A stretch of 64,000 bases of DNA from Plantibacter sp. Leaf314 (GCF_001423185.1 NZ_LMOB01000001.1:2153889-2217888), one strand, 5' to 3'; shown: positions 19,235 through 30,254, counted from the first letter of the stretch. Notes: generated by a model not told the origin, from the sequence alone. Numbers and translations: made by a program.

Positions 19235-19879
19235 ATGACCTCCGAGCACGAGCCCACCCTCACCGATCCCGCCGAGTTCTGGGAGGACCGTTACCGCAGC
19301 CGTGGTCAGGTGTGGAGCGGCCGGCCGAACGCCGCCCTCGAGCGCGAGGTGGGCGACCTCCGCCCCGGCACCGCGCTCGAGCTCGGGAGCGGCGAGGGAG
19401 CCGACGCGGTCTGGCTCGCGCAGCAGGGCTGGTCCGTCACGGCGGTCGACATCTCCCCGACCGCGCTGGCCCTCGGCCGCTCCACCGCGGAGGCCGCCGG
19501 GGTCGCCGACCGCATCACCTGGATCGAGGCCGACCTCGCCACGTGGGAACCCTCCGGCCGCTTCGACCTCGTCGCCGCGACGTTCCTGCACTCCCCGGTC
19601 GCGTTCCCGCGTGAGGAGGTCCTCCGTCGCGCCGCCTCGGCTGTGGCTCCCGGCGGCACGCTCCTCGTCGTCGGGCACGGCGGTCCGCCGCCCTGGAGCA
19701 CCGGGCACCTCGGGCACGCCCACTTCCCCACGCCGGAGGAGGTGCATGCCTCGCTCGAGCTCGACGCCGCCGAGTGGGAGGTCCGCACCTCGGCGCTCGT
19801 CCCCCGTGCCGCGATCGGCCCGTCGGGCGAGCCCGCCGAGCTCGACGACAGCGTCCTCCACCTCCGCCGCCGTCCCTAA
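19235..19879 (+). CDS. Class I SAM-dependent methyltransferase
   Basis: A 214-residue protein with a Rossmann-like SAM-binding fold: motif I LELGSGEGADAVWLA, acidic end of strand 2 in VTAVDISPTALAL, motif II around FDLVAATFLHSP and GGTLLVVGHG. It resembles small TehB/thiopurine-like methyltransferases. The substrate is not evident and the gene is monocistronic. Its stop codon lies inside the left arm of palindromic element A. Confidence 0.85.
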   Translation: MTSEHEPTLTDPAEFWEDRYRSRGQVWSGRPNAALEREVGDLRPGTALELGSGEGADAVWLAQQGWSVTAVDISPTALALGRSTAEAAGVADRITWIEADLATWEPSGRFDLVAATFLHSPVAFPREEVLRRAASAVAPGGTLLVVGHGGPPPWSTGHLGHAHFPTPEEVHASLELDAAEWEVRTSALVPRAAIGPSGEPAELDDSVLHLRRRP

Positions 19880-19957
19880 CTCAGGATCCCCTCGGAGCGT
19901 CGCGCCGCCCCACCCGCGTGTCGCACCCGACACGCCGCGACACTCCTGAGTTCGGGA
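19873..19957. repeat. Intergenic palindromic element, copy A
   Basis: Arms TCCCTAACTCAGGA (19873-19886) and TCCTGAGTTCGGGA (19944-19957) pair at 13 of 14 positions around a GC-rich interior containing cccgacacgccgc. The element begins over the stop codon of the methyltransferase gene. Five copies occur in the window, all between convergent genes. Confidence 0.8.
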
Positions 19958-20003
19958 CAGCACCACACCTGCCGGGCACCCGGACCGACACCCGTTCTCA
20001 GCG

Positions 20004-20088
20004 TCCCTCACTCAGGAGCGTCCCGGCGCGTCGCGCCGCCCGACCGGCGCGTCGCACCCGACACGCCGCAGCACTCCTGAGCTCGGGA
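20004..20088. repeat. Intergenic palindromic element, copy B
   Basis: Arms TCCCTCACTCAGGAG and CTCCTGAGCTCGGGA, 131 bp downstream of copy A in the same orientation, with the shared interior gtcgcacccgacacgccgc. It ends 15 bp before the 3' end of the convergent LacI gene. Confidence 0.8.
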
Positions 20089-20102
20089 CAGAACGGCAGC
20101 GT

Positions 20103-21173
20103 TCAGCGTCGCGGCGGCGCGCCCACCGATCCGCGCTCGATGAGCGTCTGGGCGAGCACGAACTCCTCGGTCTCCGAGCCCGTCCCACCGATCCGGGCGA
20201 TCAGCCGACGCGCGGACTCCGCACCGAGCTCGTAGATCGGCTGGGAGACGACGGTGATCGGGGGCGTCGTGAGGCTCGTCCAGTCGGCGTCGTCGAACGC
20301 GATGAGCGACACGTCGCCCGGGATCGCCAGGCCGAGTTCCCGGATGGTCCGGAACACGGCTGAGCCGACGAGGCTGTCGGAGGCGACGATCGCCGTGACG
20401 GCATCGGGACCGTCGAGGACCCGCCGCGTGATGACGTCGATCCCGTCCGCGCGGGCGTTGAGGTGGACGAAGGAGGCGGGATCCTCGACCCCGGCTTCGC
20501 CGAGCGCCGCCGTGAACCCGTCGATGCGGTCGCCCACCGAGGAGGACCCGACGACGTCGCCGGAGACGTAGGGGTGCTCATGGGCGAGCGTCGACACGAA
20601 GGCGATGCGCCGGTGACCGGCTTCGAGGAGGTGCCGGGTCGCCGCAGCCGCTCCCGAGGCGTTGTCGGCGACGACCGTGTCCGCCTCCATGCCGGCCGCT
20701 CGGCGGTCGAGGAGTACCACGGGCCGACCTTCCGCGAGCGCCGTTTGTAAACTTCTCGTTTCGATCGAGGAGGCCGGGGTCACGATGAACCCGTCCACGC
20801 GCTTGTCGAGGAGCAGCTCGATCGCGGCCGTCTCGGCGTCGATCTCCTCGTCGGAATTGGCGAGGATGAGGTCGAATCCGGCGGCTTGCGCGACGTCGGA
20901 GATCCCTCGGGTGGCTCGGGCGAAGAAGGGGTTCTCGATGTCACCGATGACCACTCCGATGGTGTTCGACTTCCCCGTGTTCATGCTCTTCGCGAGGGCG
21001 TTGGGGCGGTAGCCGAGGCGTTCGGCAGCAGCCTGCACGCGGTCCCTGACGTCCTCGCTCACGGCCCCGTAGTCGCCGAGCGCTCGGGCCGCCGTGGCCT
21101 TGGAGACCTTGGCGGCTTTCGCGACGTCGGACACCGTCGTCTCGCGTCGTCCGGTAGCCGGATCCGTTGCCAT
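20103..21173 (-). CDS. LacI family transcriptional regulator (amino-compound ABC operon)
   Basis: A 356-residue repressor with helix-turn-helix [20 protein letters not shown] at residues ~13-32 and a ligand-binding domain ([37 protein letters not shown]). The ATG at 21173 has GGAGGG upstream. It is divergent from the ABC operon at 21368; two TGAGACCGGTCTCA palindromes lie between. It is a LacI regulator driving an amino-acid-type transporter, which suggests the ligand contains a sugar or polyol part. Confidence 0.93.
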   Translation of the reverse strand: MATDPATGRRETTVSDVAKAAKVSKATAARALGDYGAVSEDVRDRVQAAAERLGYRPNALAKSMNTGKSNTIGVVIGDIENPFFARATRGISDVAQAAGFDLILANSDEEIDAETAAIELLLDKRVDGFIVTPASSIETRSLQTALAEGRPVVLLDRRAAGMEADTVVADNASGAAAATRHLLEAGHRRIAFVSTLAHEHPYVSGDVVGSSSVGDRIDGFTAALGEAGVEDPASFVHLNARADGIDVITRRVLDGPDAVTAIVASDSLVGSAVFRTIRELGLAIPGDVSLIAFDDADWTSLTTPPITVVSQPIYELGAESARRLIARIGGTGSETEEFVLAQTLIERGSVGAPPRR

Positions 21174-21202
21174 GTGCCCTCCGATGGGGTTCTGCTTCGT
21201 CG

Positions 21203-21231
21203 TTGACGTCGTTCCGGAACCAGGGTACTGT
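21203..21231 (+). promoter_or_regulatory. Candidate promoter of the amino-compound ABC operon
   Basis: TTGACG (21203-21208), 17-bp spacer, TACTGT (21226-21231). The -35 is good and the -10 weak. The two operators follow at about +7 and +33 from the predicted start. Confidence 0.45.
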
Positions 21232-21244
21232 CCTGGACAACCTG

Positions 21245-21260
21245 TTGAGACCGGTCTCAA
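21245..21260. promoter_or_regulatory. LacI-type operator 1, TTGAGACCGGTCTCAA
   Basis: Perfect 16-bp palindrome centred on CG, typical for LacI regulators. A second copy lies 25 bp downstream, close to two and a half helical turns. Confidence 0.85.
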
Positions 21261-21270
21261 GCTACTCGAT

Positions 21271-21284
21271 TGAGACCGGTCTCA
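21271..21284. promoter_or_regulatory. LacI-type operator 2, TGAGACCGGTCTCA
   Basis: Perfect 14-bp palindrome, repeating the core of operator 1. It lies 84 bp before the chosen start of the binding-protein gene. Confidence 0.85.
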
Positions 21285-21367
21285 CCAGCAGAACGACAGC
21301 AACGGAGCTGACGGCGTCCACAAGACACGAGCCGACGGTTCCCTCCACGCACCACGAACTCCTCCCC

Positions 21368-22252
21368 ATGATTGGACTCGCCGTGACGAATCGCTCCACC
21401 CTCCGCAGGACGGCCCTCCTGGCCGTCGCTGCGGCGACCGCCCTCATCCTCTCCGCGTGCTCCGGTGGTGCCGGCGCCGCGAGCAGCACCGAGGACAACC
21501 CCTACGGGCTCATCACCCCCGGACAGATCCGCGTCGCCAGCCTCGGCGACTCGAAGCCGTACACCTTCACGGATGCCGACGGGACGTTCACCGGATTCGA
21601 CGTCGAACTCTTCACCGACGTCGCCAAGCGGATCGGGATCGACGACGTCGTCTTCACCGGCCAGGACTTCTCCGGCCTGCTCTCCGCCGTCGCGAACGGC
21701 CAGTTCGACGTCGGCGTCGCCGCCATCGGCATCACCAAGGAACGCGAGCAGACCGTCGACTTCTCCGACGGCTACCTCGCCGGATACCTCACGGTCATGG
21801 CGTCGAAGGACTCCGGCATCACCGATGCGGACAGCCTCGCGGGCAAGCGCCTCGGCGTCGTCCAGGGCACGCTCCAGGAGGCGTACGCGGTCAAGAACTT
21901 CACCAAGACCGAACTCGTCCGCTTCCCCGACAACAACTCGGCGATCTCCGCGGTTAACAGCGGCAGCATCGACGCCCACTTCCTCGACTACGAAGCGGCG
22001 AAAGAGTACGCGGCCCAGTACGGCCTCGTGAACGCCATCGACATCCCGTCCTTCGACGCACCGGCCGGCTTCGCCATCGCGAAGGACAAGCCCGAGTTCA
22101 AGAAGGCCCTGGACAAGGCCCTCGCCGAGGCGATGGAGGACGGCACCTGGAAGAAGCTCTACCAGAAGTGGTTCCCGGGCTCCCCGATGCCCGAGCAGTA
22201 CCTCCCGAAGGCGGAGCAGACGTCCAGCCCCAGCCCGAGCGCGTCCGAGTAG
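21368..22252 (+). CDS. Polar amino acid-type ABC substrate-binding lipoprotein
   Basis: About 294 residues; family 3 solute-binding protein (His/Gln/Arg/opine type). The signal peptide ends in lipobox LILSAC. The mature protein shows [56 protein letters not shown] and a C-terminal [13 protein letters not shown]. The start is uncertain: ATG 21368 and GTG 21383 are both in frame and neither has a clear ribosome site; GTG 21383 would give a more usual signal peptide. First gene of a LacI-controlled operon with its own permease and ATPase. Confidence 0.9.
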   Translation: MIGLAVTNRSTLRRTALLAVAAATALILSACSGGAGAASSTEDNPYGLITPGQIRVASLGDSKPYTFTDADGTFTGFDVELFTDVAKRIGIDDVVFTGQDFSGLLSAVANGQFDVGVAAIGITKEREQTVDFSDGYLAGYLTVMASKDSGITDADSLAGKRLGVVQGTLQEAYAVKNFTKTELVRFPDNNSAISAVNSGSIDAHFLDYEAAKEYAAQYGLVNAIDIPSFDAPAGFAIAKDKPEFKKALDKALAEAMEDGTWKKLYQKWFPGSPMPEQYLPKAEQTSSPSPSASE

Positions 22253-22327
22253 CCCCCAGCCCCGTCTCGTGGTGCGGGTCGCACACCGGCCCGCACCACA
22301 CCATCCCACCCCTCAGGAGCAGACAGC

Positions 22328-23116
22328 ATGGACTGGCTCGACAGCATCATCAAGACCTTCTTCGACTTCGACGCGATGTGGCAGGTGTTCCCGCAGCTGC
22401 TCGGCGTGGGACTCGTCAACACCCTCGTCATCTCGATCGCCGCCACGGTCATCGGCGTCGTCCTCGGCATGATCATCGCGATCATGGGCATCTCGCCCTC
22501 GCGCTGGCTCCGGGTGCCCGCGCGGATCTACACCGACGTGTTCCGCGGCCTCCCGGCGATCCTCACCATCCTCCTCATCGGCCAGGGCTTCGCCCGCTTC
22601 AGCCAGCAGCTGTTCGGCCCCTCCCCCTACCCCCTGGGCATCCTCGCCCTCAGCCTCATCGCCTCCGCCTACATCGGCGAGATCTTCCGCGCCGGCATCC
22701 AGAGCGTCGACCGCGGCCAGCTGGAGGCCTGCCGGGCGCTCGGCATGAGCTACGGCAAGGCCATGCGACTCGTGGTGGTGCCGCAGGGCATCCGCCGGGT
22801 GCTGCCGGCACTCGTCAACCAGTTCATCGCCATCGTGAAGGACTCGAGCCTCGTCTACTTCCTCGGGCTCCTCGTCAGCGAGCGCGAGCTGTTCCGGGTC
22901 GGTCAGGACGCCGCCGTCCTCACCGGCAACCTCTCGCCGCTCGTCATGGCGGGTCTGTTCTACCTCGTCATCACCGTGCCCCTCACCCACCTCGTCAACT
23001 TCTTCGACAACCGCTTCCGCACCGGGCGCCGCAAGGCCACCCCGCCGAAGAGCGGCCTCGACGAGCTCGACGAGGTGCAGCCACCCCTGCCAGCCACCAC
23101 CGGGAGCAACACATGA
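22328..23116 (+). CDS. Polar amino acid-type ABC transporter permease
   Basis: A 262-residue membrane protein of the HisM/GlnP family. Helices include VFPQLLGVGLVNTLVISIAA near residue 18, and the ATPase-contact loop reads GQLEACRALGMSYGKAMRLV. CAGGAG precedes the ATG. A single permease gene implies a homodimeric channel. The stop overlaps the ATPase start (ATGA). Confidence 0.94.
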   Translation: MDWLDSIIKTFFDFDAMWQVFPQLLGVGLVNTLVISIAATVIGVVLGMIIAIMGISPSRWLRVPARIYTDVFRGLPAILTILLIGQGFARFSQQLFGPSPYPLGILALSLIASAYIGEIFRAGIQSVDRGQLEACRALGMSYGKAMRLVVVPQGIRRVLPALVNQFIAIVKDSSLVYFLGLLVSERELFRVGQDAAVLTGNLSPLVMAGLFYLVITVPLTHLVNFFDNRFRTGRRKATPPKSGLDELDEVQPPLPATTGSNT

Positions 23117-23883
23117 CCTACACCTCTCCCCTGCCCGTCACCGACGGACACTTCTACCGCGGCTCCAGCCTGGAGCTCCGCGACGTCTCGATGGCGTACG
23201 GCGACATCCACGTCATCCGCGAGGTGAGCATCGACGTGGAGCCGGGCACCACGACGTGCATCATCGGGCCGTCCGGCTCCGGGAAGTCGACGCTGCTCCG
23301 CGGGGTGAACCGGCTGCACGAGCCCACCTCCGGAGACGTGCTCCTCGCCGGTGAGAGCGCCCTGAAGATGAAGCCGGAACGGCTCCGGACGCGGGTCGGG
23401 CTCGTGTTCCAGCACTTCAACCTGTTCCCCGACCACACCGCACTGGAGAACGTCGCCCTCGCGCTGCGGAACGTGAAGGGGATGTCGAAGAGCGAGTCGC
23501 TCCGGGTCGCCGCGGCACGGCTGGACGACGTCGGGCTGGGCGAACGGTCCGACCACCGGCCGCGCGACCTCTCGGGCGGCCAGCAGCAGCGGGTCGCGAT
23601 CGCCAGGGCCCTCGCGATGGAACCCGAGGTCATGCTGTTCGACGAGGCCACGAGCGCGCTCGATCCTGAGCTCGTGAAGGGCGTCCTCAACCTCATGGCC
23701 GGGCTCGCGCAGCGCGGCATGACGATGCTCGTCGTCACCCACGAGATGGGCTTCGCGCGCAAGGTCGCCGACCAGGTCGTGTTCATGGACGAGGGTCGCG
23801 TCGTCGAGGCGGGCACGCCATCACAGCTGTTCGACGCACCGCAGAGCCCGCGCCTGCAGCGCTTCCTCTCCGAGGTCCTCTGA
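23113..23883 (+). CDS. Polar amino acid-type ABC transporter ATPase
   Basis: A 256-residue ATP-binding subunit of the GlnQ/HisP family: Walker A IGPSGSGKST, Q-loop GLVFQHFNLFPD, signature DLSGGQQQRVAIARAL, Walker B EVMLFDEATSALDPE and switch His VVTHEMGFAR. It energises uptake of the ligand bound by the upstream lipoprotein. Overlaps both neighbours by 1-4 bases, so it is translated in a coupled operon. Confidence 0.96.
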   Translation: MTYTSPLPVTDGHFYRGSSLELRDVSMAYGDIHVIREVSIDVEPGTTTCIIGPSGSGKSTLLRGVNRLHEPTSGDVLLAGESALKMKPERLRTRVGLVFQHFNLFPDHTALENVALALRNVKGMSKSESLRVAAARLDDVGLGERSDHRPRDLSGGQQQRVAIARALAMEPEVMLFDEATSALDPELVKGVLNLMAGLAQRGMTMLVVTHEMGFARKVADQVVFMDEGRVVEAGTPSQLFDAPQSPRLQRFLSEVL

Positions 23884-24968
23884 TGGCGGCGCGCGTCACC
23901 GGCGCGATCCGGACGGGTGTCATCGGCTTCGGCACCTCCGGCGCGGTGTTCCATGCGCCGTTCCTCGCGGCGGATCCGGCCTACTCGCTCGACCTCGTCG
24001 TGACCTCCGACCCGGATCGGCGGGCCGAGGCACTCGGCCGATACCCGGGCGTCCAAGTGGTGTCGACGGCCGAGGAGCTCTTCGCCCGGGCCGACGAGCT
24101 CGACCTCGTCGTCATCGGCTCGCCATCCGGCACGCACGCCGCGCTCGCGACAGCCGCCCTGGAAGCAGGCCTGCACGTCGTGGTCGACAAGCCGTTCGCC
24201 GTCACCGCGGCCGAGGGCCGGGCCGTCGTCGACCGCGCGGCGGCGGTCGATCGACTCGTCACCGTCTTCCAGAACCGCCGATGGGACGGCGACTTCCTGA
24301 CCGTGCGGCAGCTGCTCGACGAGGGCGCGCTCGGGCGTGTCCACCGCTACGAGTCGCGCTTCGAGTGGTGGAAGCCGGACCCGCCCGCAACGTGGAAGAC
24401 GGTCGCCACCGCGGCGGACGGTGGCGGCATCCTCTACGACCTCGGTACGCACGTGATCGACCAGGCGATCCAGCTGTTCGGGGAGGTCGAGGACGTCCAC
24501 GCCGAGCTCGGGGTCGTCCGGCCGGGGGCGGTCGCCGACGACGACGCCTTCGTGGCCCTCCGGCATCGATCCGGCGTGCGCTCGCACCTGTGGATGGGGT
24601 CGCTCGTCGCCCAGGCGGGCCCCCGGTTCCGCATCCTGGGGTCCTCCGGCGCCTACACCTCGTGGGGACTCGACGGCCAGGAGCCCGCGCTCAAAGCCGG
24701 CGCCGATCCCCGCGACGAGGGGTTCGGGCGGCGCGACACATCGGGCTGGGGCTCGATCGGCGTCGACGGCGCGACGGAGCCCGTCCCGATGGCCGACGGC
24801 GACTACGCCGCCTTCACGCGCCTCCTCGCGACCGCGCTCCACGACGGCGGTCCGCCACCGGTCGATCCGGCCGACGCGATCGCCGTCCTCGAGATCATCG
24901 AGGCCGTCCACACGGCCGCAGCAGCTTCAGCACGCAGTACTCCAGAACAGAAAGAGCAGACAGCATGA
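23883..24968 (+). CDS. Gfo/Idh/MocA family oxidoreductase
   Basis: A 361-residue dehydrogenase-family protein with Rossmann motif VIGFGTSGAVFHAPFL and the signature VDKPFAVT. It begins at the last base of the ATPase stop (TGATG) and its stop overlaps the next gene (ATGA). A sugar-type dehydrogenase in an amino-acid transporter operon, next to a FAD amine oxidase, suggests that the imported compound joins an amine or amino acid to a polyol or sugar, as in opines or Amadori products; this is inference. Confidence 0.9.
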   Translation: MAARVTGAIRTGVIGFGTSGAVFHAPFLAADPAYSLDLVVTSDPDRRAEALGRYPGVQVVSTAEELFARADELDLVVIGSPSGTHAALATAALEAGLHVVVDKPFAVTAAEGRAVVDRAAAVDRLVTVFQNRRWDGDFLTVRQLLDEGALGRVHRYESRFEWWKPDPPATWKTVATAADGGGILYDLGTHVIDQAIQLFGEVEDVHAELGVVRPGAVADDDAFVALRHRSGVRSHLWMGSLVAQAGPRFRILGSSGAYTSWGLDGQEPALKAGADPRDEGFGRRDTSGWGSIGVDGATEPVPMADGDYAAFTRLLATALHDGGPPPVDPADAIAVLEIIEAVHTAAAASARSTPEQKEQTA

Positions 24969-26101
24969 GCACCAGCACCCAGACCAGCCGTCGCGTCGTC
25001 GTCATCGGCGGGGGCATCCTCGGAACGTCCAGCGCCGTCGCCATCGCCCGCCGTGGCGCCGAGGTGACCCTCGTGACCGACCGGTCCCTCGCCAGCGGCG
25101 CCTCCGGGCGGTCGCTCGCCTGGCTGAACTCCGCGGCCCGCCGCTCGAGCGAGTACCACGCGCTCCGCGTCCTCGGGATCGACCGCTGGCGGACCTTCGC
25201 CGCGCAGGTGCCGAGCGCGGACTTCCTCCGCTTCGACGGCGGGCTCATGTGGGCGCCGGAGGGCGAGTCCTACGCCGACACCTTCGCGTACGAACGCGGC
25301 ATCGGCTACGACGCCCGGTGGTTGGCGCCGGAGGACATCGCTTCGGTCACACCCGGTGTCGACCCGGCCGCCGTGGCCGCCGAGGGCGCGATCTTCAACC
25401 CGGGCGAGGGGTGGGTCGAACTGCCGTCCGTCATCGAGATCCTGTCCCGCGAGTTCGTCGCCCGCGGTGGACGGATCGTGACGGACGCCGGAGCCGAGAT
25501 CGCCTCCGCCGGTGGCCGCGCGGTGGGTGCGGTCCTCGCGAACGGCGACCGCATCGACGCCGACGCGGTCCTGCTGGCCACGGGTCCGGACGTCCCGGCC
25601 CAGCTCGCCGCGCTCGGCATCACGATCGGTGACCAGAGCCCGGCCGCGTTCGTCGCGTTCACGAAGCCGGCCGCCTCGGAGCTCGTCGCCGTGCTCAACA
25701 CGCCGAAGGTCGCCGTCCGCCGCACGAGGGACGGCGGCTTCGCCCTGGACTCCGCGTGGTCGGAGGAGGAGATCGAGGTCCGGGACGACGGCTCGCTACA
25801 CATCGCCGACTCGACGGTGGAGCGGCTGCTGGCCGAGGGCTCGCGGGTGCTCGCCGGCAACCCGAGCCTCGAGCTCGACCACATCGGCGCGGGGTACAAG
25901 CCGATCCCGGGCGATGGCGAGCCGGTCTTCGGCGCGGTCCCGCAGCTGCCGGGCCTGTTCACGGCGTTCAGCCACAGCGGAGCGACGCTCGGGCTCATCG
26001 CCGGCGAACTCCTCGCCGACGAGATCGTCGACGGCGAACCCTCGCCGCTCCTCGCGACGTTCCGCCCCGAGCGGTACGCCGACTCGCCCGTCCCCGCGTA
26101 G
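24965..26101 (+). CDS. FAD-dependent amine/D-amino acid oxidase-type oxidoreductase
   Basis: A 378-residue flavoprotein of the DAO superfamily. The FAD-binding beta-alpha-beta motif is at the N-terminus, RRVVVIGGGILGTSSAVAIA; the second FAD region is IDADAVLLATGPDVP; and the C-terminal motif GYKPIPGDGEPVFGAVP plus FSHSGATLGLIAGELL closes the cofactor site. It would oxidise a C-N bond, releasing an amine or keto acid. Last gene of the LacI-controlled operon. Relatives include D-amino acid dehydrogenases, sarcosine oxidases and deglycating oxidases, which cannot be told apart here. Confidence 0.88.
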   Translation: MSTSTQTSRRVVVIGGGILGTSSAVAIARRGAEVTLVTDRSLASGASGRSLAWLNSAARRSSEYHALRVLGIDRWRTFAAQVPSADFLRFDGGLMWAPEGESYADTFAYERGIGYDARWLAPEDIASVTPGVDPAAVAAEGAIFNPGEGWVELPSVIEILSREFVARGGRIVTDAGAEIASAGGRAVGAVLANGDRIDADAVLLATGPDVPAQLAALGITIGDQSPAAFVAFTKPAASELVAVLNTPKVAVRRTRDGGFALDSAWSEEEIEVRDDGSLHIADSTVERLLAEGSRVLAGNPSLELDHIGAGYKPIPGDGEPVFGAVPQLPGLFTAFSHSGATLGLIAGELLADEIVDGEPSPLLATFRPERYADSPVPA

Positions 26102-26110
26102 GTCCGGTCG

Positions 26111-26197
26111 GTTCACGACTCAGGACGACCCCGGCGGGTCACGCCGGCCGCCCCGGTGTGTCCGGCGGACGCGCCGCACCGGTCCTGAGTTGTGAAC
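26111..26197. repeat. Intergenic palindromic element, copy C
   Basis: Arms GTTCACGACTCAGGAC (26111-26126) and GTCCTGAGTTGTGAAC (26182-26197) pair over 16 bp with one G-T. The outer six bases differ completely from copies A and B yet remain complementary. Confidence 0.8.
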
Positions 26198-26223
26198 CCC
26201 GCGCCGTCCCGCTGTCCCCATCG

Positions 26224-26295
26224 CCCTAACTCAGGAGACCTCCGGTGTGTCACCGTCGCTCCAGCCCGACACGCCGCAGGACTCCTGAGATAGGG
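26224..26295. repeat. Intergenic palindromic element, copy D
   Basis: Arms CCCTAACTCAGGAG and CTCCTGAGATAGGG pair at 13 of 14 positions; the interior holds cccgacacgccgc as in A and B. It lies 27 bp after copy C, between convergent genes. Confidence 0.8.
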
Positions 26296-26314
26296 ACGGG
26301 AGGGACCACGACAG

Positions 26315-26349
26315 AACGCCCGCCGCACTCCAGGAGTGCGGCGGGCGTT
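26315..26349 (-). terminator. Hairpin terminator of argG
   Basis: A perfect 16-bp stem (26315-26330 with 26334-26349; AACGCCCGCCGCACTC) with a 3-base loop, 18 bp after the argG stop. The stem ends in GTT followed by TCG, so the U-tract is minimal. Confidence 0.8.
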
Positions 26350-26367
26350 TCGCGGTACGGGGTGCGA

Positions 26368-28125
<1,758 letters not shown>

Positions 28126-30105
28126 CTACCAGATGGTGACGCGCTCCTCAGGGGCGAGCCAGGCAGCGTCGGACTCCGTCACGCCGAACGTCTCGTAGAA
28201 GGCGTCGATGTTGCGGACGATCTGGTTGCAACGGAACTCGTTCGGCGAGTGCGGGTCGATCGACAGGAGGCGGATGACCTCGGCGTCGCGGCCCTTCTGC
28301 TGCCAGGCCTGTGCCCAGGAGAGGAAGAACCGCTCCGCACCCGTGAGGCCGTCGACGACCGGCGGCTCCGCGCCCTCGAGCGACAGCAGGTAGGCCTTCC
28401 AGGCGATGCCGAGCCCGCCGAGGTCGCCGATGTTCTCACCGATGGTGAGCGCACCGTTGACGTGGTGGTCGGGCACCTGGGCGGGAGCGAGGGCGTTGTA
28501 CTGCTCGATGAGCGACGCCGTGCGCTCCTCGAAGGCGGCGCGGTCGGCCTCGGTCCACCAGTCGGTGAGTCGGCCGTCGCCGTCGAACTTGGAGCCCTGG
28601 TCGTCGAAGCCGTGGCCGATCTCGTGCCCGATGACCGCCCCGATGGCCCCGTAGTTGGCGGCGGCGTCGCGGCCGGCGTCGAAGAACGGGTACTGGAGGA
28701 TGGCGGCGGGGAAGACGATCTCGTTGAAGCCGGGGTTGTAGTAGGCGTTGATCGTCTGCGGCGTCATGAACCACTCGTCGCGGTCGAGCGGCTTGCCGAT
28801 CTTCCCGAGCTCCCGGTCCATCTCGAAGCGGCTGGCGCGACGGACGTTGCCGAGCAGGTCATCGGCGTCGAGCTCGAGCGCCGAGTAGTCGCGCCACTTC
28901 ACGGGGAAGCCGATCTTCGGCGTGAACTTGTCGAGCTTCTCGAGCGCACGGGTGCGGGTCTCGGGACTCATCCACTCGAGGTGCTCGATGCTGTCGCGGT
29001 ACGCCTCGACGAGGAACCCGACGAGGACGTCCATCTCGTCCTTGGCCGAGGTGCCGAAGTGGCGGTCGACGTAGATGCGTCCGACGGCCTCACCGAGCAT
29101 GCCCTCGACGAGCGAGACGCCGCGCTTCCAGCGCTCGCGCTGCTGGGGCGTACCCGTGAGCGTCTTGCCGTAGAAGTCGAAGTTGGCCCGGCCGAACTCC
29201 TCGGAGAGGTACGGGGCGGCACCGTGGACGACCTTCCAGGCCAGCCAGTCCTTCCACGACTCGAGCTGCTCGCCGACGAGGAGCTCGCCGAGGCCCTCGA
29301 GGAAGCTCGGCTCGCGGACGACGAGTTCGGCGAACACCTCGTCGGCGGCGCCGATCGCGTCGCGCCAGACGGCGAGGTTCGGGCCGTCGAGGTCGGCGCC
29401 GGCCGCGAGGGCCGCCGCTTCGTCCCAGCCGTACAGGTTGTAGGTCTTCTCGCTGTCGCGGGTGGCGACGTTGTCCCAGTGCTTGGACGCGATCGCGGTC
29501 TCGAGCGCGAAGACGCGGTCGGCGCGCCCTGCGGCATTGTCGAGGCCGGCGAGTTCGAACATCGTCTGGAGGTGGGCGCGGTAGGCGTCACGGATCTCGG
29601 CGAAGGTGTCCTCGCGGAAGTAGGACTCGTCGGGGAGGGTGATGCCGCCCTGCTCCGCGAACACGAGGTAGCGCTCGGGGTTGCCCGGGTCGTTGTCGAC
29701 GAAGAGCTGGAGGAAGCCGCCGACGCCCTCGGCCTCGAACTCGCCCGACAGGCGCAGGAACGCCTCGATGGAGTCGACGGCGGCGACGCGGGCGAGCTGG
29801 TCGGCGAGCGGTGCGGCACCGAGCGCGTTGGCGCGGTCGACGTCCATGAAGCTGGCGTACAGGGCGCCGATCTTCACGCCCTCCGGGCCGTCGGGGTTCG
29901 ACTGCGACTCCTCGATGATGGCGCGGACCGCGTTCTCCGCGTCCTCCGCGAGCTGGTGGAACGACCCCCAGCGGGCCTTGTCGTCGGGGATCTCGGTCCG
30001 GTCGATCCACTTGCCGTTCACATGCCGGAAGAGGTCGTCCTGCGGCCGGACGGCCGGGTCGAGTTCGGAGCGGTCGATGCCGGAGGCGAGCTGCGCGTCA
30101 GTCAT
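28126..30105 (-). CDS. M13 family zinc metallopeptidase (neprilysin/PepO-like)
   Basis: A 659-residue M13 oligopeptidase. The zinc motif is HEIGH in VIGHEIGHGFDDQGSKFDG, the upstream substrate motif is NAYYNPGFNEIVFPAAILQ, and the third zinc ligand lies in TIGENIGDLGG; the protein ends in a conserved Trp (RVTIW). It has no signal peptide, so it should degrade small peptides in the cytoplasm. The ATG at 30105 starts the conserved sequence. Monocistronic and divergent from the DedA fusion gene by about 150 bp. Confidence 0.94.
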   Translation of the reverse strand: MTDAQLASGIDRSELDPAVRPQDDLFRHVNGKWIDRTEIPDDKARWGSFHQLAEDAENAVRAIIEESQSNPDGPEGVKIGALYASFMDVDRANALGAAPLADQLARVAAVDSIEAFLRLSGEFEAEGVGGFLQLFVDNDPGNPERYLVFAEQGGITLPDESYFREDTFAEIRDAYRAHLQTMFELAGLDNAAGRADRVFALETAIASKHWDNVATRDSEKTYNLYGWDEAAALAAGADLDGPNLAVWRDAIGAADEVFAELVVREPSFLEGLGELLVGEQLESWKDWLAWKVVHGAAPYLSEEFGRANFDFYGKTLTGTPQQRERWKRGVSLVEGMLGEAVGRIYVDRHFGTSAKDEMDVLVGFLVEAYRDSIEHLEWMSPETRTRALEKLDKFTPKIGFPVKWRDYSALELDADDLLGNVRRASRFEMDRELGKIGKPLDRDEWFMTPQTINAYYNPGFNEIVFPAAILQYPFFDAGRDAAANYGAIGAVIGHEIGHGFDDQGSKFDGDGRLTDWWTEADRAAFEERTASLIEQYNALAPAQVPDHHVNGALTIGENIGDLGGLGIAWKAYLLSLEGAEPPVVDGLTGAERFFLSWAQAWQQKGRDAEVIRLLSIDPHSPNEFRCNQIVRNIDAFYETFGVTESDAAWLAPEERVTIW

Positions 30106-30254
30106 GCGGCTCAGCCTAGCGACGGCTCCTGACGACGGGTCGGGTGTTCTCTCAGAGCTGGCAGACGGTCCGGGTCCGGCACCGGTGGAGCGGTGTCGGA
30201 CGTGGCTCGACGGGTGAGGGACTACCTTGGACGCACCGGTCGGAAGGAGCGCGC

